Shown: positions 45,001 through 54,938, numbered from the stretch's first letter. The stretch is DNA of 64,000 bases from JACDHG01 sp963815295 (GCA_963815295.1 CAWFFZ010000008.1:992001-1056000); one strand, 5' to 3'. Notes: generated by a model from the sequence alone, not told the origin. Made by a program: numbers and translations.

Positions 45001-45520
45001 ACACGCAGTTCATCTCTTCGAGGACGTACTCGACGTTCTCAATGCTTGCATGCAGCGGCTCCCCCTTGCGGGCTTTCACCTCGAGCTCTCGCACGTCCGG
45101 ATCGTAGTCTTTCCAAATGGGCCCAAGCCGGCAACCTGCCTCTGTCACTGTTGGCTTCTTTTCGCGGTAGAGATTCGCGTAGTCGGAGATTCCCTCGGGC
45201 CTTTCCGGGCGTGGCGCATCCTCCACGTTCTCCTCGAAATATTCCTGCAGTTCATGGATCACGTGCTGTTGAACGTCTGCGCACGCGACCTTCTCCTTAA
45301 TGGCCGCAGCCTTGACAGCGTCGTCCGCGTCATCGGCAACCGGCGTGGAGGGCTGGTCTTTCTCAGCCTCCGGCGTAGAAGAGTCGGAGCAAGCAGACAG
45401 TGCCGCGATCAGAGGTATGACGACGAGCAGTTCCTTCATGCGAGGCCGCCGTTTGCCCAGCGTGCGGCCACGGCGTCCTCGAGACTGGCCAGTCTGTGAC
45501 GCGTCGAGCGGTCTGGTCAT
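44933..45520 (-). CDS. Lipoprotein of unknown function
   Basis: A 195-aa exported lipoprotein. The hydrophobic stretch KELLVVIPLIAALSAC ends in a lipobox, giving an acylated Cys. The mature part is acidic with four more Cys in conserved-looking positions (VACADVQQHV, AGCRLGPI, EMNCVFTN, KLCNLEQSY). The ATG at 45520 has GGAGGGGAATCC, the best ribosome site, but leaves a 27-residue n-region; ATG 45439 is the alternative. I do not recognise the family. Confidence 0.7.
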   Translation of the reverse strand: MTRPLDASQTGQSRGRRGRTLGKRRPRMKELLVVIPLIAALSACSDSSTPEAEKDQPSTPVADDADDAVKAAAIKEKVACADVQQHVIHELQEYFEENVEDAPRPERPEGISDYANLYREKKPTVTEAGCRLGPIWKDYDPDVRELEVKARKGEPLHASIENVEYVLEEMNCVFTNTGSPLQTKLCNLEQSYVVL

Positions 45521-45715
45521 GGATTCCCCTCCAGGCTGAAAGTGCTTTCTCAGTCTCGCCGCCTGGTCTCCGCGCACGCAAGGTCAGAAGGCCTCAATCC
45601 GGTCACGCTCGAGTAAACGGCGGAGCATGGTCCGGGCCGGACCACGAGTTCGGGGTTTGTCGGGCGTTGACTGGGGCACAGCCTTATCGACGCGCCGTTC
45701 AGCGAGGAGAACCCT

Positions 45716-46288
45716 ATGAGCCCCATCGACCGCACCCCCAAGATCGTGCGCTGGACCCTGCGGCTCGAGGACACCACGGCGCTGGACCGGGCGGTTCAAG
45801 CGTTCGAGCCGCGGATACAGGCCCTGTTCGGAGCTGGGGCGCGAGGCGTCGTGCTGCGTGGCGAGTGGCTCGGCCATGCGATCCACCCACTGCTCACCGA
45901 TATCACGCTTGGCACCTGGACGTCTGCCAGCGTGCTCGACCTCTTCGGAGGTGCCGATTCGCGAGCCTCGGCTCAGAAGCTAGTCGGCACAGGTCTGCTC
46001 GCCGCAGGCCCGACAGCCTGGACCGGATGGGCCGAGTGGTCGGAAGCCGGACCGCGCGACAAGCGGGTAGGTCTCGTCCACGCTCTCACCAACGGCGCCG
46101 CGATCGGCGCCTACGCAGCGTCATGGATTGTCCGCCGGCGTGGCAACCACGACGCCGGAGTTCGGCTCGCCCTTGCCGGTGCCGCCATCTCGGGATTCGG
46201 TGCTTACCTGGGCGGCCACCTCGTCGAGTCGCGCAAGGTCGCGAGCCACCATCCGGCGTACGACGGAGCTCCGCTGGATGGTGTCTGA
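45716..46288 (+). CDS. DUF2231 membrane protein
   Basis: A 190-aa protein of the DUF2231 group, recognised from GEWLGHAIHPLLTDITLGTW (about residues 48-67), a GHPxHP-like helix start. Three further hydrophobic stretches follow (LLAAGPTAWTGWAEWSE, HALTNGAAIGAYAASWIV, LALAGAAISGFGAYLGGHL). It lies in the inner membrane; relatives are found beside redox and Rieske-type genes but none is here. GAGGAGA precedes the ATG. Confidence 0.82.
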   Translation: MSPIDRTPKIVRWTLRLEDTTALDRAVQAFEPRIQALFGAGARGVVLRGEWLGHAIHPLLTDITLGTWTSASVLDLFGGADSRASAQKLVGTGLLAAGPTAWTGWAEWSEAGPRDKRVGLVHALTNGAAIGAYAASWIVRRRGNHDAGVRLALAGAAISGFGAYLGGHLVESRKVASHHPAYDGAPLDGV

Positions 46289-46413
46289 CCCGCGCGTCGA
46301 TCATGCACGGACAGTGTCGGCGGCACCACTGTCGGGTTGTTGACATCGTCGGAGAGTGGGAGGAACCTCCAAGAACGCACCGCTGTTTGGAGTGTCTGTG
46401 CTGGGGAGGGACC

Positions 46414-47628
46414 ATGACATCCACACTGGTTCGGCGTTGCCGCAACTTGTTGGTAGTTGGCCTGCTCGTCTGCGGGTCGCCGCTTGTCGCCTTAGCCGCT
46501 GATCCGCCAACGTGCTTCGGCCAGGCCGCGACCATCGTCGGCACGTCCGGCGACGATGAGCTGACCGGCACACCCGGGGCCGACGTCATTGTGGGTCTCG
46601 GAGGTTTCGACATTATCGACGGTCTTGCAGGATCGGACCGCATTTGCGGAGGCGGGGACGCCGACGTGATGTTCGGAGGACGAGGGCTCGACCGAATGAA
46701 CGGCGGCGCGGGAAACGACCTCTTCACGGGCGGTCCGGGTGCCGATCTGATCATCGGTGGCTCCACCGGCGAACCGAACCCTGAGGACAACGTCTCCTAT
46801 GTGGACAAGACGGCTGGGCAGGTGATTGACGTCGCTGCCGGGCAGTGGCCGGACGGCGACACCGTGCAGCAGATCCAGGTCATCGACACCGGGGAAGGAA
46901 ACGACTCCGTCGTCGCGGACCAAACGATCCGTATGGTGAGCCTCGCTGGCGGGGAGGATTTCGCCCGGGTCACGGCAGGGCGAGCGTTGCTGAGCGGAGG
47001 GAATGGCAATGACCGTCTGGTGGCGGGACCGGACGGCAATGGCTTAGCTGGCGGTGCCGGTGTTGACGAGATGGTCGGCGGTGCAGGTGAGGACGCGCTG
47101 CTGGGGAGCCACGGTTCCCAGTTCTTCGGCCGTGGCGGCAACGACAGTCTGTCGGTCGATGGAACCGAGAACCCCGGGCTGGTTACCAACCTCCGTGCGG
47201 GGCTGGGCGACGACGTCATCATCAACTCGTTGCTCGACGACGATCTCTACGGCGGTGAGGGTGTGGACGTCGTACACCATCTCTCCTTCACTACCACGCT
47301 GGGAGTGACTGTCGATCTCGCTCTAGGGACTGCCACCGGATGGGGCGACGACACCCTGGTCGACGTGGAGGACATCATCGGCTCGGTCAACGACGACACC
47401 ATCAGGGGCTCGAATCTGCCTAACCACTTGTCCGGTAGTGACGGCGCCGACACCATCGTCGGTCGTGGTGGCCCCGACCAGATCTTTGGCGACAGTGGAA
47501 GCGATGACCTGGGCGGTGGTGGAGGTAATGACCTGCTCAACGGCGGCGGTGGGACGGACTCCGCTGATGGCGGCACTGGCACGGACGCCTGCCCGGCGTC
47601 TGAGGTCGTGACCAACTGCGAGTCATAG
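46414..47628 (+). CDS. Secreted calcium-binding protein with RTX repeats
   Basis: A 404-aa exported protein. The Sec signal peptide (TLVRRCRNLLVVGLLVCGSP) is cut near ALA-AD. About four blocks of GGxGxDxLx repeats follow (FGGRGLDRM, GGAGNDLFT, GGAGVDEMV, GRGGNDSLS, GGGGNDLLN), which bind calcium and fold as beta-rolls. The closing GTDACPASEVVTNCES has the same Cys-containing end as the RTX protein at 17112. No enzyme domain. GGGGAGGG precedes the ATG. Confidence 0.82.
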   Translation: MTSTLVRRCRNLLVVGLLVCGSPLVALAADPPTCFGQAATIVGTSGDDELTGTPGADVIVGLGGFDIIDGLAGSDRICGGGDADVMFGGRGLDRMNGGAGNDLFTGGPGADLIIGGSTGEPNPEDNVSYVDKTAGQVIDVAAGQWPDGDTVQQIQVIDTGEGNDSVVADQTIRMVSLAGGEDFARVTAGRALLSGGNGNDRLVAGPDGNGLAGGAGVDEMVGGAGEDALLGSHGSQFFGRGGNDSLSVDGTENPGLVTNLRAGLGDDVIINSLLDDDLYGGEGVDVVHHLSFTTTLGVTVDLALGTATGWGDDTLVDVEDIIGSVNDDTIRGSNLPNHLSGSDGADTIVGRGGPDQIFGDSGSDDLGGGGGNDLLNGGGGTDSADGGTGTDACPASEVVTNCES

Positions 47629-47667
47629 CGATCACCCAGCTGACCTGCGACTGTCGGGCCTCAGGTC

Positions 47668-47673
47668 TACGGT
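47668..47673 (+). promoter_or_regulatory. -10 box of leaderless PCD-VOC gene
   Basis: TACGGT, 7 nt before the ATG at 47681; this favours 47681 over the GTG at 47672. Confidence 0.5.
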
Positions 47674-47680
47674 GGCAGCC

Positions 47681-48331
47681 ATGTCTGATCTGATCACCCC
47701 CAAGCAGTTCCACGAGGCTGACGGCGTCGACGACTGGCGGGTCCTGTGGGCGGTCGCGTTCGCGGTCTTCCGCACCGGCGACTTCGCCAAGAGCTTGATG
47801 CTCGTCGAAGAGATCGGGCGGCTCGCCGAGGCAGCCGGACACCACCCGGATCTCAACGTGCGTGGCGGCGCGGTGGAGGTCCGGCTGGTCACCAAGGAGC
47901 ACTGGTCGCTGACCGACGTCGACCTTTCCCTCGCCCAACAGATCTCTCGAGCCGCCAAGGCGCTCAACATCAAGGCCGACCCCGCCAACACCCGCACCTG
48001 GGAGTTCGCCCTCGACGCCCTCGACGTCGACAAGGTGCGCAATTTTTGGTGCGCGGTGTTGGGTTACGTGATGGTGGGCGACTCCGACATCGGCGACCCT
48101 GACGACCTGTACCCGCCTGTCTATGTCCAGCAGATGGACGTGATGCGCACAGGCCGCAACCGCATCCACATCGACGTCGGGGTTCCCCACGACCAGGCCG
48201 AGGCCCGCGTGGCCGCTGCCCTGGCAGCCGGAGGCACCCTGGTCAGCGACAAGTTCGCTCCTATGCATTGGACCTTGGCCGACCCCGAAGGCAACGAGGT
48301 CGACATCGCCACGTGGGTGGGCCGCGACTGA
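47681..48331 (+). CDS. Pterin-4a-carbinolamine dehydratase-like / VOC fusion
   Basis: A 216-aa two-domain protein. Residues 1-95 resemble 4a-hydroxytetrahydrobiopterin dehydratase: VEEIGRLAEAAGHHPDLNVR and VEVRLVTKEHWSLTDVDLSLA hold the HHP..N...V.v.l.TH-like pattern, with H replaced by K in TKEH. Residues 105-216 are a glyoxalase/VOC domain (RTWEFALDALDVDKVRNFWC, NRIHIDVGVPHDQAEARV, LADPEGNEVDIATW). The fusion suggests an enzyme linked to pterin or aromatic metabolism; the reaction is unknown. It is convergent with the lipoprotein at 48360. Confidence 0.8.
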   Translation: MSDLITPKQFHEADGVDDWRVLWAVAFAVFRTGDFAKSLMLVEEIGRLAEAAGHHPDLNVRGGAVEVRLVTKEHWSLTDVDLSLAQQISRAAKALNIKADPANTRTWEFALDALDVDKVRNFWCAVLGYVMVGDSDIGDPDDLYPPVYVQQMDVMRTGRNRIHIDVGVPHDQAEARVAAALAAGGTLVSDKFAPMHWTLADPEGNEVDIATWVGRD

Positions 48332-48359
48332 GCCATGAATGGGTCCGAGGTGCGGACCG

Positions 48360-49904
48360 TCAACGTATGACGGTGAACCCGACACTCCCCGCCGACTCAT
48401 ACTGGTCCGTCAACAGGTAGTGCACGACGTAGTCGCCCGGTGGGACCGGCCACGGACGCCCCTGGGAGGAATCGTCGAGGGTCATCGATCCAGTGACCGA
48501 CGGCGGAAGGGCACCGGAGTCATGGCCACCGGTGTAGCCCCAGAGGAGATAATCGTCCTTGTTCGGGTCGGCGGCATCGGCGTGGTACAGGCCGATCCAG
48601 TCCCATCGATTTGCCGGTCCATTCTCCCAAGCCACGTCGATGGGCTCACCCACGTCGTACGTCGACCGATCAGTCCTGATCTGCACGTCGGCATTGCGCG
48701 AGCGAACCCAGATCTCGTTGCGCGCGATCTGCTCGCCGGCTTCATCGAGGAGTACGACGTCGTAACCGCCCGGCTGGAGGTCAGCCGTGTCGAACGACAT
48801 CGAGCCCGCGGCATCGTCGGACGACTGCGACGTCAATGCGTCCGATGCGTCACCGCCTTCCGGAAGGACGGCGACTGTCGACTCCGAGACGCCCGGGGCG
48901 TTGTGGTAAACGGTGAACTTGTCTCCCTCGGTGAGCATGCGACGGTCCAGCGACACGGTCGTGGGCAGCGCGAGGGGCTCGAGCTCGAACGTGGACAGCA
49001 CCGCCCGGTGGTCGGAGGTCCACGGCTCGAAGCCGACGTCGACGTTCGGATCGCCCGTCTTGCCTATGAGCTGACTGTCGAGCGTCTCGGACGGTCCGCC
49101 GGCATAGACGTAGTCGATTCGGTCGCCGACCCCGCCTTGCTTGAAGTCGGGGTTGTCGTGAGTGAGGCCGGGATTGGCGAGCGGGTCTGGATAGACGTCC
49201 CGGAACGCGTCACGGAAGCCGATGTCGAGCAGAGCCTCACTCACCGGCCATGGCACGACCTCATCGATCCCCTCGCGAGTCCCGATCGTCTCTTCGGTGT
49301 AGTCGAGACTGGACGGCTGGTTGAAGTCGCCGGTGAGGAACGTCGGGTAGCCGGCTTCGGTCGTCTCGGCGAGAGGCGGTATCAGGATCTCCATCGACGA
49401 CGTGCGTACCTCATTCTCTGAAGCGATCACATCCGCGACGGGCATCCCGGCGGCCAACAGCCTCGGCCCATAGGCCACGTAGTCGAGGTGGGTGTTGAAG
49501 AATGCCACGGCGTATCCCGGCTGCACCTCAATGAATGCGTAGAGGCCGTCAGCGCCGGACGGCTCGTGAATGGGGTACTTCGAGAGCAGTTGCAGCCCGA
49601 CGTTGTAGTAGGGGTAGCCCGTCTTCTGGGCTATCTCCGGAAGTCTGTTGTAGGACTCGAGTACGCCGACGATGTCCGCGTCGAGTGACCGCATGACCTT
49701 GTCGGTCGAAGCATCCCCGCCGTACTCGACGTTGTAGACAAGGACGTCCAGCTCCATCGGATCGCCGGTCTGTGGAGCCGCGTCAGTGCTCGCGTTCGCG
49801 TCTGAGCTGGACGAGTTGTCGGACGTGCACCCGCCGATCCCGATCGCCGCAACCAGGCACACTGCGAACATCCCCGTCCTGTTGATGCACCGCAGCGTGC
49901 GCAC
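48360..49904 (-). CDS. Endonuclease/exonuclease/phosphatase-family lipoprotein
   Basis: A 514-aa exported lipoprotein with lipobox IGIGGC (Cys near residue 26). The EEP fold (about 50-335) is shown by DVLVYNVEYGGDASTD, VAFFNTHLDYVAYGP, PTFLTGDFNQPSSLDYT, GDRIDYVYAGGP and EPWTSDHRAVLSTFEL, which carry the metal and catalytic His/Asp residues. The C-terminal ~180 residues look like two Ig-like domains (TDRSTYDVGEPIDVAWENG). Target may be nucleic acid, phospholipid or another phosphodiester. The GTG at 49904 keeps a basic n-region; ATG 49871 is the alternative. Confidence 0.82.
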   Translation of the reverse strand: MRTLRCINRTGMFAVCLVAAIGIGGCTSDNSSSSDANASTDAAPQTGDPMELDVLVYNVEYGGDASTDKVMRSLDADIVGVLESYNRLPEIAQKTGYPYYNVGLQLLSKYPIHEPSGADGLYAFIEVQPGYAVAFFNTHLDYVAYGPRLLAAGMPVADVIASENEVRTSSMEILIPPLAETTEAGYPTFLTGDFNQPSSLDYTEETIGTREGIDEVVPWPVSEALLDIGFRDAFRDVYPDPLANPGLTHDNPDFKQGGVGDRIDYVYAGGPSETLDSQLIGKTGDPNVDVGFEPWTSDHRAVLSTFELEPLALPTTVSLDRRMLTEGDKFTVYHNAPGVSESTVAVLPEGGDASDALTSQSSDDAAGSMSFDTADLQPGGYDVVLLDEAGEQIARNEIWVRSRNADVQIRTDRSTYDVGEPIDVAWENGPANRWDWIGLYHADAADPNKDDYLLWGYTGGHDSGALPPSVTGSMTLDDSSQGRPWPVPPGDYVVHYLLTDQYESAGSVGFTVIR

Positions 49905-50157
49905 GCTGTGAGCCTAGTGGAACGTCCGGTGCGAATGCGTGGACATCGCGTCCAGCGATCGACGTCAGCATGACGCTTCGTGAGGGAGAAATGACGCTGC
50001 GCTGCGTAGTTCGCTATTGCCGAAAGTGACTTTTCGTGCACACAAAGTAAGTCTTTCTATTCGCACTTTGTCAGGACAGCTTCACGCCTACGCTTTGCCG
50101 CACAACGGGCCGAGAGGTTGTGCGCGCGGGGGCGCCGCCACATCAAGGGAGCAGACG

Positions 50158-53100
50158 ATGCAGCGTTACTTTCGGTTCGGAATCAGTTCCTTGCTGCGGT
50201 CCGTCCTCGCGACCGCGCTGGCTGCCGCGACCCTCGCCCTGCTGCCTGCTGCTCCGACTCACGCCGTCATGCCGGGTGCGCCGACCGCAGCGCCCGACAC
50301 CGGCCCCGTCGGTGCATCCGAGACTCAGGTGAGTGACCAGGCCGCACCGGGCGGCGTCGACCGCACCGCCGTCGCTTACCATCCCGGCGCCGGCCGGTTC
50401 CTCGAGCTGTGGGTCGGCACCCGTCTGGTCGGCTCGCCAGCCGGCCCGAAGCAGGAGGTGCTCGGCCGCTACGTCGACGCCCTGACCGGCGCGACCGACG
50501 GTGCGATCTTCACCGTCGCCTCCGTCGGCGGCGCCGGCGACCCGAGCCAGGACGCAGTCGACCCCTCCCTCGCGTGGGACACAGCTGCCTCCCGCTTCGT
50601 CGTCACCTACGCCGGCGACATCACGCCCGACGCCCCGACCGCCGAAGACACCACCGACTTCCGCATCTTCGTGCGCACCCTGGACCCCGCGACCGGCACG
50701 CTCTCCGCGCCGGTCGCCGTGACCGACACCGTGGCCGCCGGCGACGACGCACGTCGTCCCGACATCGCCGCTACCGGCGGTCAGCGCCGCCTGGCGTGGG
50801 AAGTCGTCGCGGCCGGCGACGCCGATGCCGACGTCAGGACTGTCCGGCTCTCCGGGGTCACCCAAACGGGCACGATCCACTCGGCTACCGCTGTCATCAG
50901 CCATCTGAGTGGCCGCTGGTCGAAGCCCGCTGTCGCCGTGCGCGCCGACGGCGAGGCGGTCGTCGTCTTCGAGGGCAAGATCGACAGCTTCAGCGGCGCG
51001 GCCGCCCGCGTCTACGGAATGCAGCTCGGCACCGATGACGTGGATCACAGTATCCAGTACCTCGGCGAGGGCATCAATAATGCCGCCTACATCGAAACCG
51101 ACCCCGACGTAACCCTCACCCCTGGCGCCAACTACCGGGTGGTGTGGTCGAGCAACACCCTCGCGACACCCGCCGACTTCGAGGTGCGGGGCAACGAGAT
51201 TTCCCCTTGCTCGGGTCTTTGCCAGGTCCTGGCTAACCAGGACCTGGTTGACGGCGCTGGCGAGAACCTGACGCCGAGCGTCAGCACCAACGTCGACGGC
51301 GAGGTCGTCGTCGCGTGGGTCAACCGCCAGGGAACCGACCACCAGGTGTGGGGCGGTCGGTTCGCGCGGACCACCGGCGCGCTCATCGACTCGGCCCGAG
51401 TCAGCACCCTGCGCGGAGCCTCCGACGCCCCGCCGACGCGCCCCTCGGTCGCGTGGAGCAACAAATCGCGCGGCACGTCTCTGATCGCGTGGAGCGGCGA
51501 GTCGACCCCCACCTTGGCCGCCGGCGAGTCCGAGGCGTGGGCCCGCCTGTTGTCGGGGCCAAACTCCCTGGTCGCCGACCTGCGGACAGGGCTTGCGGTG
51601 AGCCCGGCGGCGCCCGGTGCCCCGGTCACGGGAGTCGAGACGGGCGACACAATCACGTGGCAGGTCACCTACGCCAACGCCTCGGGCGACCCGGTCGACA
51701 GTGCGACCGTCACGTTGAGCGACGACGTGGGCGGCGACATCGTCGACGCGAGCATCAGCTACGGCACGCCGGCTGGCAACACCGTCACGCAGGAAGGCAG
51801 CTCGCCGCTCACCTGGACCGTTACCGGGCTCGACCCGGGCGAGTTCGGCACGATCTTGGTCTCTGGCAAGCTCGTCGCCGACCGACCGTCGGGCACTTCC
51901 GTCAGCCGGACGGCGTCCATCTCGGCCCTCGGCAACGTCGACCCGTTGCCCTCGAACGACAGCTCGACGTTGTCGATCACGAGCAACAACAAGCCCTGGG
52001 TCACCGCAGTCACTAGGGTCGGCAGCGGGCCAGTGAACAGCAGCGTCGCGTTCGACGTCACGTTCAGCGAGCCGGTGACGGGCTACGACAACGCCGACGC
52101 CGAGCTCATCACCCTCGGCAACGCGAGTGCGTCGATTGTGACGCCGAGCTCACCCGATGCGACCACGCGACGCATCACTTTCAGCGGACTCTCGGGCGAC
52201 GGCTCCGTGGCACTCCGGGTGTCGCCCACGGTCACGGCGGTCGACGCCTCATCCAAACCGCTCTCGACGGGCAACCTGCCCATCACGAGCACCTTTGCCA
52301 CGGTCGACACCACCCGGCCCACCGCGACGCTCGACGCGCCGCCGGGCTCGGTGAGCGGCCCGTTCGAAGTGAGCATCGCTTTTTCCGAGCCGGTCTCCGG
52401 CATCACCCTCGACGACGTGGTCGTCGGCAACGGCGTCGCGTCAGACCTCAGCGGCGGCGGCGACCTCTACACAGTCACCATCACGCCCGCCGGCGACGGT
52501 CCGGTCACGGTCGACGTACCGCTGGGTGCCGGCATCGACCAGGCCGGCAACGGCAGCGCCGCGGCCACCCAACTGGTCCGCACCTCCGACGCCACCCGGC
52601 CCGGCGTGACGCTGTCAGCCCCGGCTGGCCCGTTCAACGCCCCGTTCCGCAGCAGCGTCGAGTTCACCGAGGTGGTGAGTGGCCTGACGGCCGGCGACTT
52701 CACTGCCACCGGCGCCACCATCTCCGACCTGCAGGGCTCGGGATCGTCGTACTCCGTGCTCGTCACCCCGACCGTGCAGGGTCCCGTGCAGGTGGACCTG
52801 CCGCAGGACGCCGCGGTCGACAGTGTCGGCAACGGCAGCGCTGCGGCCGAGCCGCTGCTCCGGAGCCACGACAGCGTCACCCCGACAGTCGAACTGACCG
52901 CCCCCGCCGGCCCACTGAACGCACCGTTCCACGTGACGGTGAGCTTCTCCGAGCCGATCAACGGTCTGGCGCTCGGCGACTTCGATGTCACCAACGCGAC
53001 TGTGAACGGCCTCGTCGGCGGCGGCGGCACTTACAACCTGCTCGTCACGCCGGCTAGCGATGGACCTGTCTCGTTGTCGCTGCCGGCGGGGCGCGCCGCC

Positions 53101-54870
53101 GACGCGGCGGGCAACGGCAACCAGGTCTCCAACACGTTGGAGCGCCAGTACGACGGCTCCCGGCCGACGTTGACCCTTGGCGCCCCGGCCGGTCCGGTCA
53201 ATAGCGCGTTCTCGGTGAGCTTGGGCTTTTCGGAGCCGGTGACTGGCGTGACGCTCGCCGATGTCGCGGTGACCGGGGGCTCCGCCTCTGCATTGACCGG
53301 CAGTGGTTCGGCGTATGCGGTCACCGTCACGCCCAGCGGCGAAGGCCCCGTTGTCGTGTCGGTCGCCAACGGTGCCGCTGTCGACGCAGCTGGCAACACG
53401 AGCACCGGTGACTCGCTGACACGCACGGCCGATCTGACCCGGCCGACGTTGACCCTCGGCGCCCCGGCCGGTCCGGTCAACAGCGCGTTCTCGGTGAGCT
53501 TGGGCTTTTCGGAGCCGGTGACTGGCGTGACGCTCGCCGATGTCGCGGTGACCGGGGGCTCTGCCTCCGCATTGACCGGCAGTGGTTCGGCGTATGCGGT
53601 CACCGTCACGCCAAGTGGTGACGGTCCCGTTGTCGTGTCTGTCGCCGACGGTGCCGCTGTCGATGCAGCGGGCAATACGAGTACCGGTGACTCGCTCACG
53701 CGCACGGCCGACCTCTCCGGCCCGACCGTCACCCTCGCGGCGCCGGCCGGACCGGTGAACGCGCCGTTCGCCGTGACGCTCACCTTCTCCAAGCCCGTGA
53801 CCGGCCTGACGGCGTCCGACCTCGCCGTCACCAATGGCACGGCGTCTGGGCTCTCGGGCACCGGCCCCTACACAGTGACGATCACCCCGGTCGCCGACGG
53901 ACCGGTCACGGTCTCCCTCCCAGCCGACGCGGTCACCGACAGCGCCGGCAACGGCAACGCGGCTTCGGCGACGCTGACCCGCGTCCACGACGCCACCGCG
54001 CCGGTGCTGACCATCACCCGGGCGCCTGGCCAGCCCGACCCGGTGGTCGCCAACCAGGTGTCCTTCGTCGTCGAGTCGAACGAGCCGGTCTCGGACCTCA
54101 CCTCAGGTGAGGTGACGGTGGGAGGCACGAGCGGTGCCACCACGGCGACGGTCACTCGCGTCGACACTGACACGTTCAGCGTCGCGGTCACCGGCATGAC
54201 CGCCACCGGCAGCGTGACGGTCACGGCGGCCGCCGGCGCCGTCGCCGACGCGGCCGGCAACACCTCGGCCGCGGCGACCTCGCCCAGCGTCGCATGGGCG
54301 GCCTCGGGCGCACCGGTCATCAGCCCGGTCTTCGACCAGACCTGCGCCGGCGCGGTGGGCAACATCGCCCTCCGACTGGCGCCCGACGCCGGCTCGACCC
54401 TCGCCGTGAGCTCGAACAACACCGTGCTGCTTCCGCGGGCACGCATCACGCTGACGCGCACCGGCTCTGCGCTCGCGCTCAGTGTCCAACCGGTCGCGGG
54501 CCGGTCGGGCGTCGCCCAGGTGACCGTCACGGCCACCAACGCGAGCGGCTCGTCGTCGTACGTCGTCCGCGTCGTGGTGGGCACCGTCCGCGTGGACGAG
54601 CTCGTCGGCGGCGCGCTGACCGACATCATGTTCGGTCGTGGCGCCAACGACCAGCTCAGCGGTAACGACGGAATGGACCTGCTCTGCGGCGGGCCGGGCA
54701 ACGACCGGCTCACCGGCGGCCAGGGTCGCGACTCGCTCTACGGCCAAGGGGGCAACGACACCCTGATCGGCAGCCCGGACGTCGACAAGCTCGTGGGGGG
54801 CCCGGGCACGGACACGAACACGCCCGGGTTCGCGGCGCGGGCCGGACAGGCGGTCCTGCCCCTCGACTAG
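50158..54870 (+). CDS. Giant secreted protein with Ig-like repeats and RTX end
   Basis: A 1570-aa exported protein with a signal peptide (VLATALAAATLALLPAAP, AHA-type cleavage). Residues ~50-455 hold propeller-like repeats (VDPSLAWDTAASRFVVTYAG). A DUF11-like domain follows (VETGDTITWQVTYANASGDP), then about eight Ig-like (Big_12-type) modules of ~93 aa (TLGAPAGPVNSAFSVSLGFS). Two of these are near-identical. The C-terminus is a cadherin-like module plus RTX nonapeptides (GGPGNDRLTGGQGRDSLYGQ). No sortase signal or transmembrane anchor. Likely a surface or biofilm/adhesion protein. The start at 50158 follows AAGGGAG. The ~250 bp before it form the divergent promoter region with the EEP lipoprotein. 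Confidence 0.82.
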   Translation: MQRYFRFGISSLLRSVLATALAAATLALLPAAPTHAVMPGAPTAAPDTGPVGASETQVSDQAAPGGVDRTAVAYHPGAGRFLELWVGTRLVGSPAGPKQEVLGRYVDALTGATDGAIFTVASVGGAGDPSQDAVDPSLAWDTAASRFVVTYAGDITPDAPTAEDTTDFRIFVRTLDPATGTLSAPVAVTDTVAAGDDARRPDIAATGGQRRLAWEVVAAGDADADVRTVRLSGVTQTGTIHSATAVISHLSGRWSKPAVAVRADGEAVVVFEGKIDSFSGAAARVYGMQLGTDDVDHSIQYLGEGINNAAYIETDPDVTLTPGANYRVVWSSNTLATPADFEVRGNEISPCSGLCQVLANQDLVDGAGENLTPSVSTNVDGEVVVAWVNRQGTDHQVWGGRFARTTGALIDSARVSTLRGASDAPPTRPSVAWSNKSRGTSLIAWSGESTPTLAAGESEAWARLLSGPNSLVADLRTGLAVSPAAPGAPVTGVETGDTITWQVTYANASGDPVDSATVTLSDDVGGDIVDASISYGTPAGNTVTQEGSSPLTWTVTGLDPGEFGTILVSGKLVADRPSGTSVSRTASISALGNVDPLPSNDSSTLSITSNNKPWVTAVTRVGSGPVNSSVAFDVTFSEPVTGYDNADAELITLGNASASIVTPSSPDATTRRITFSGLSGDGSVALRVSPTVTAVDASSKPLSTGNLPITSTFATVDTTRPTATLDAPPGSVSGPFEVSIAFSEPVSGITLDDVVVGNGVASDLSGGGDLYTVTITPAGDGPVTVDVPLGAGIDQAGNGSAAATQLVRTSDATRPGVTLSAPAGPFNAPFRSSVEFTEVVSGLTAGDFTATGATISDLQGSGSSYSVLVTPTVQGPVQVDLPQDAAVDSVGNGSAAAEPLLRSHDSVTPTVELTAPAGPLNAPFHVTVSFSEPINGLALGDFDVTNATVNGLVGGGGTYNLLVTPASDGPVSLSLPAGRAADAAGNGNQVSNTLERQYDGSRPTLTLGAPAGPVNSAFSVSLGFSEPVTGVTLADVAVTGGSASALTGSGSAYAVTVTPSGEGPVVVSVANGAAVDAAGNTSTGDSLTRTADLTRPTLTLGAPAGPVNSAFSVSLGFSEPVTGVTLADVAVTGGSASALTGSGSAYAVTVTPSGDGPVVVSVADGAAVDAAGNTSTGDSLTRTADLSGPTVTLAAPAGPVNAPFAVTLTFSKPVTGLTASDLAVTNGTASGLSGTGPYTVTITPVADGPVTVSLPADAVTDSAGNGNAASATLTRVHDATAPVLTITRAPGQPDPVVANQVSFVVESNEPVSDLTSGEVTVGGTSGATTATVTRVDTDTFSVAVTGMTATGSVTVTAAAGAVADAAGNTSAAATSPSVAWAASGAPVISPVFDQTCAGAVGNIALRLAPDAGSTLAVSSNNTVLLPRARITLTRTGSALALSVQPVAGRSGVAQVTVTATNASGSSSYVVRVVVGTVRVDELVGGALTDIMFGRGANDQLSGNDGMDLLCGGPGNDRLTGGQGRDSLYGQGGNDTLIGSPDVDKLVGGPGTDTNTPGFAARAGQAVLPLD
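53161..53718 (+). repeat. Two near-identical 279-bp units encoding Ig-like modules
   Basis: Unit 1 is 53161-53439 and unit 2 is 53440-53718, in tandem and in frame (93 codons each). They differ at only a scatter of mostly synonymous bases. Flanking modules are much more diverged, so this is a recent duplication or gene-conversion tract. Confidence 0.88.
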
Positions 54871-54938
54871 CCCGGTTCAGGCGGTGGGCAGGCCGCGAGC
54901 AGTGACCCCGAACTTGACCTTCCTTGTCTCTGAACGAA

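Noticed and set aside
52615..53988. 457-aa frame antisense to the Ig-like repeats
   Set aside because: It repeats with the repeats of the real gene and has no start site or motif of its own.
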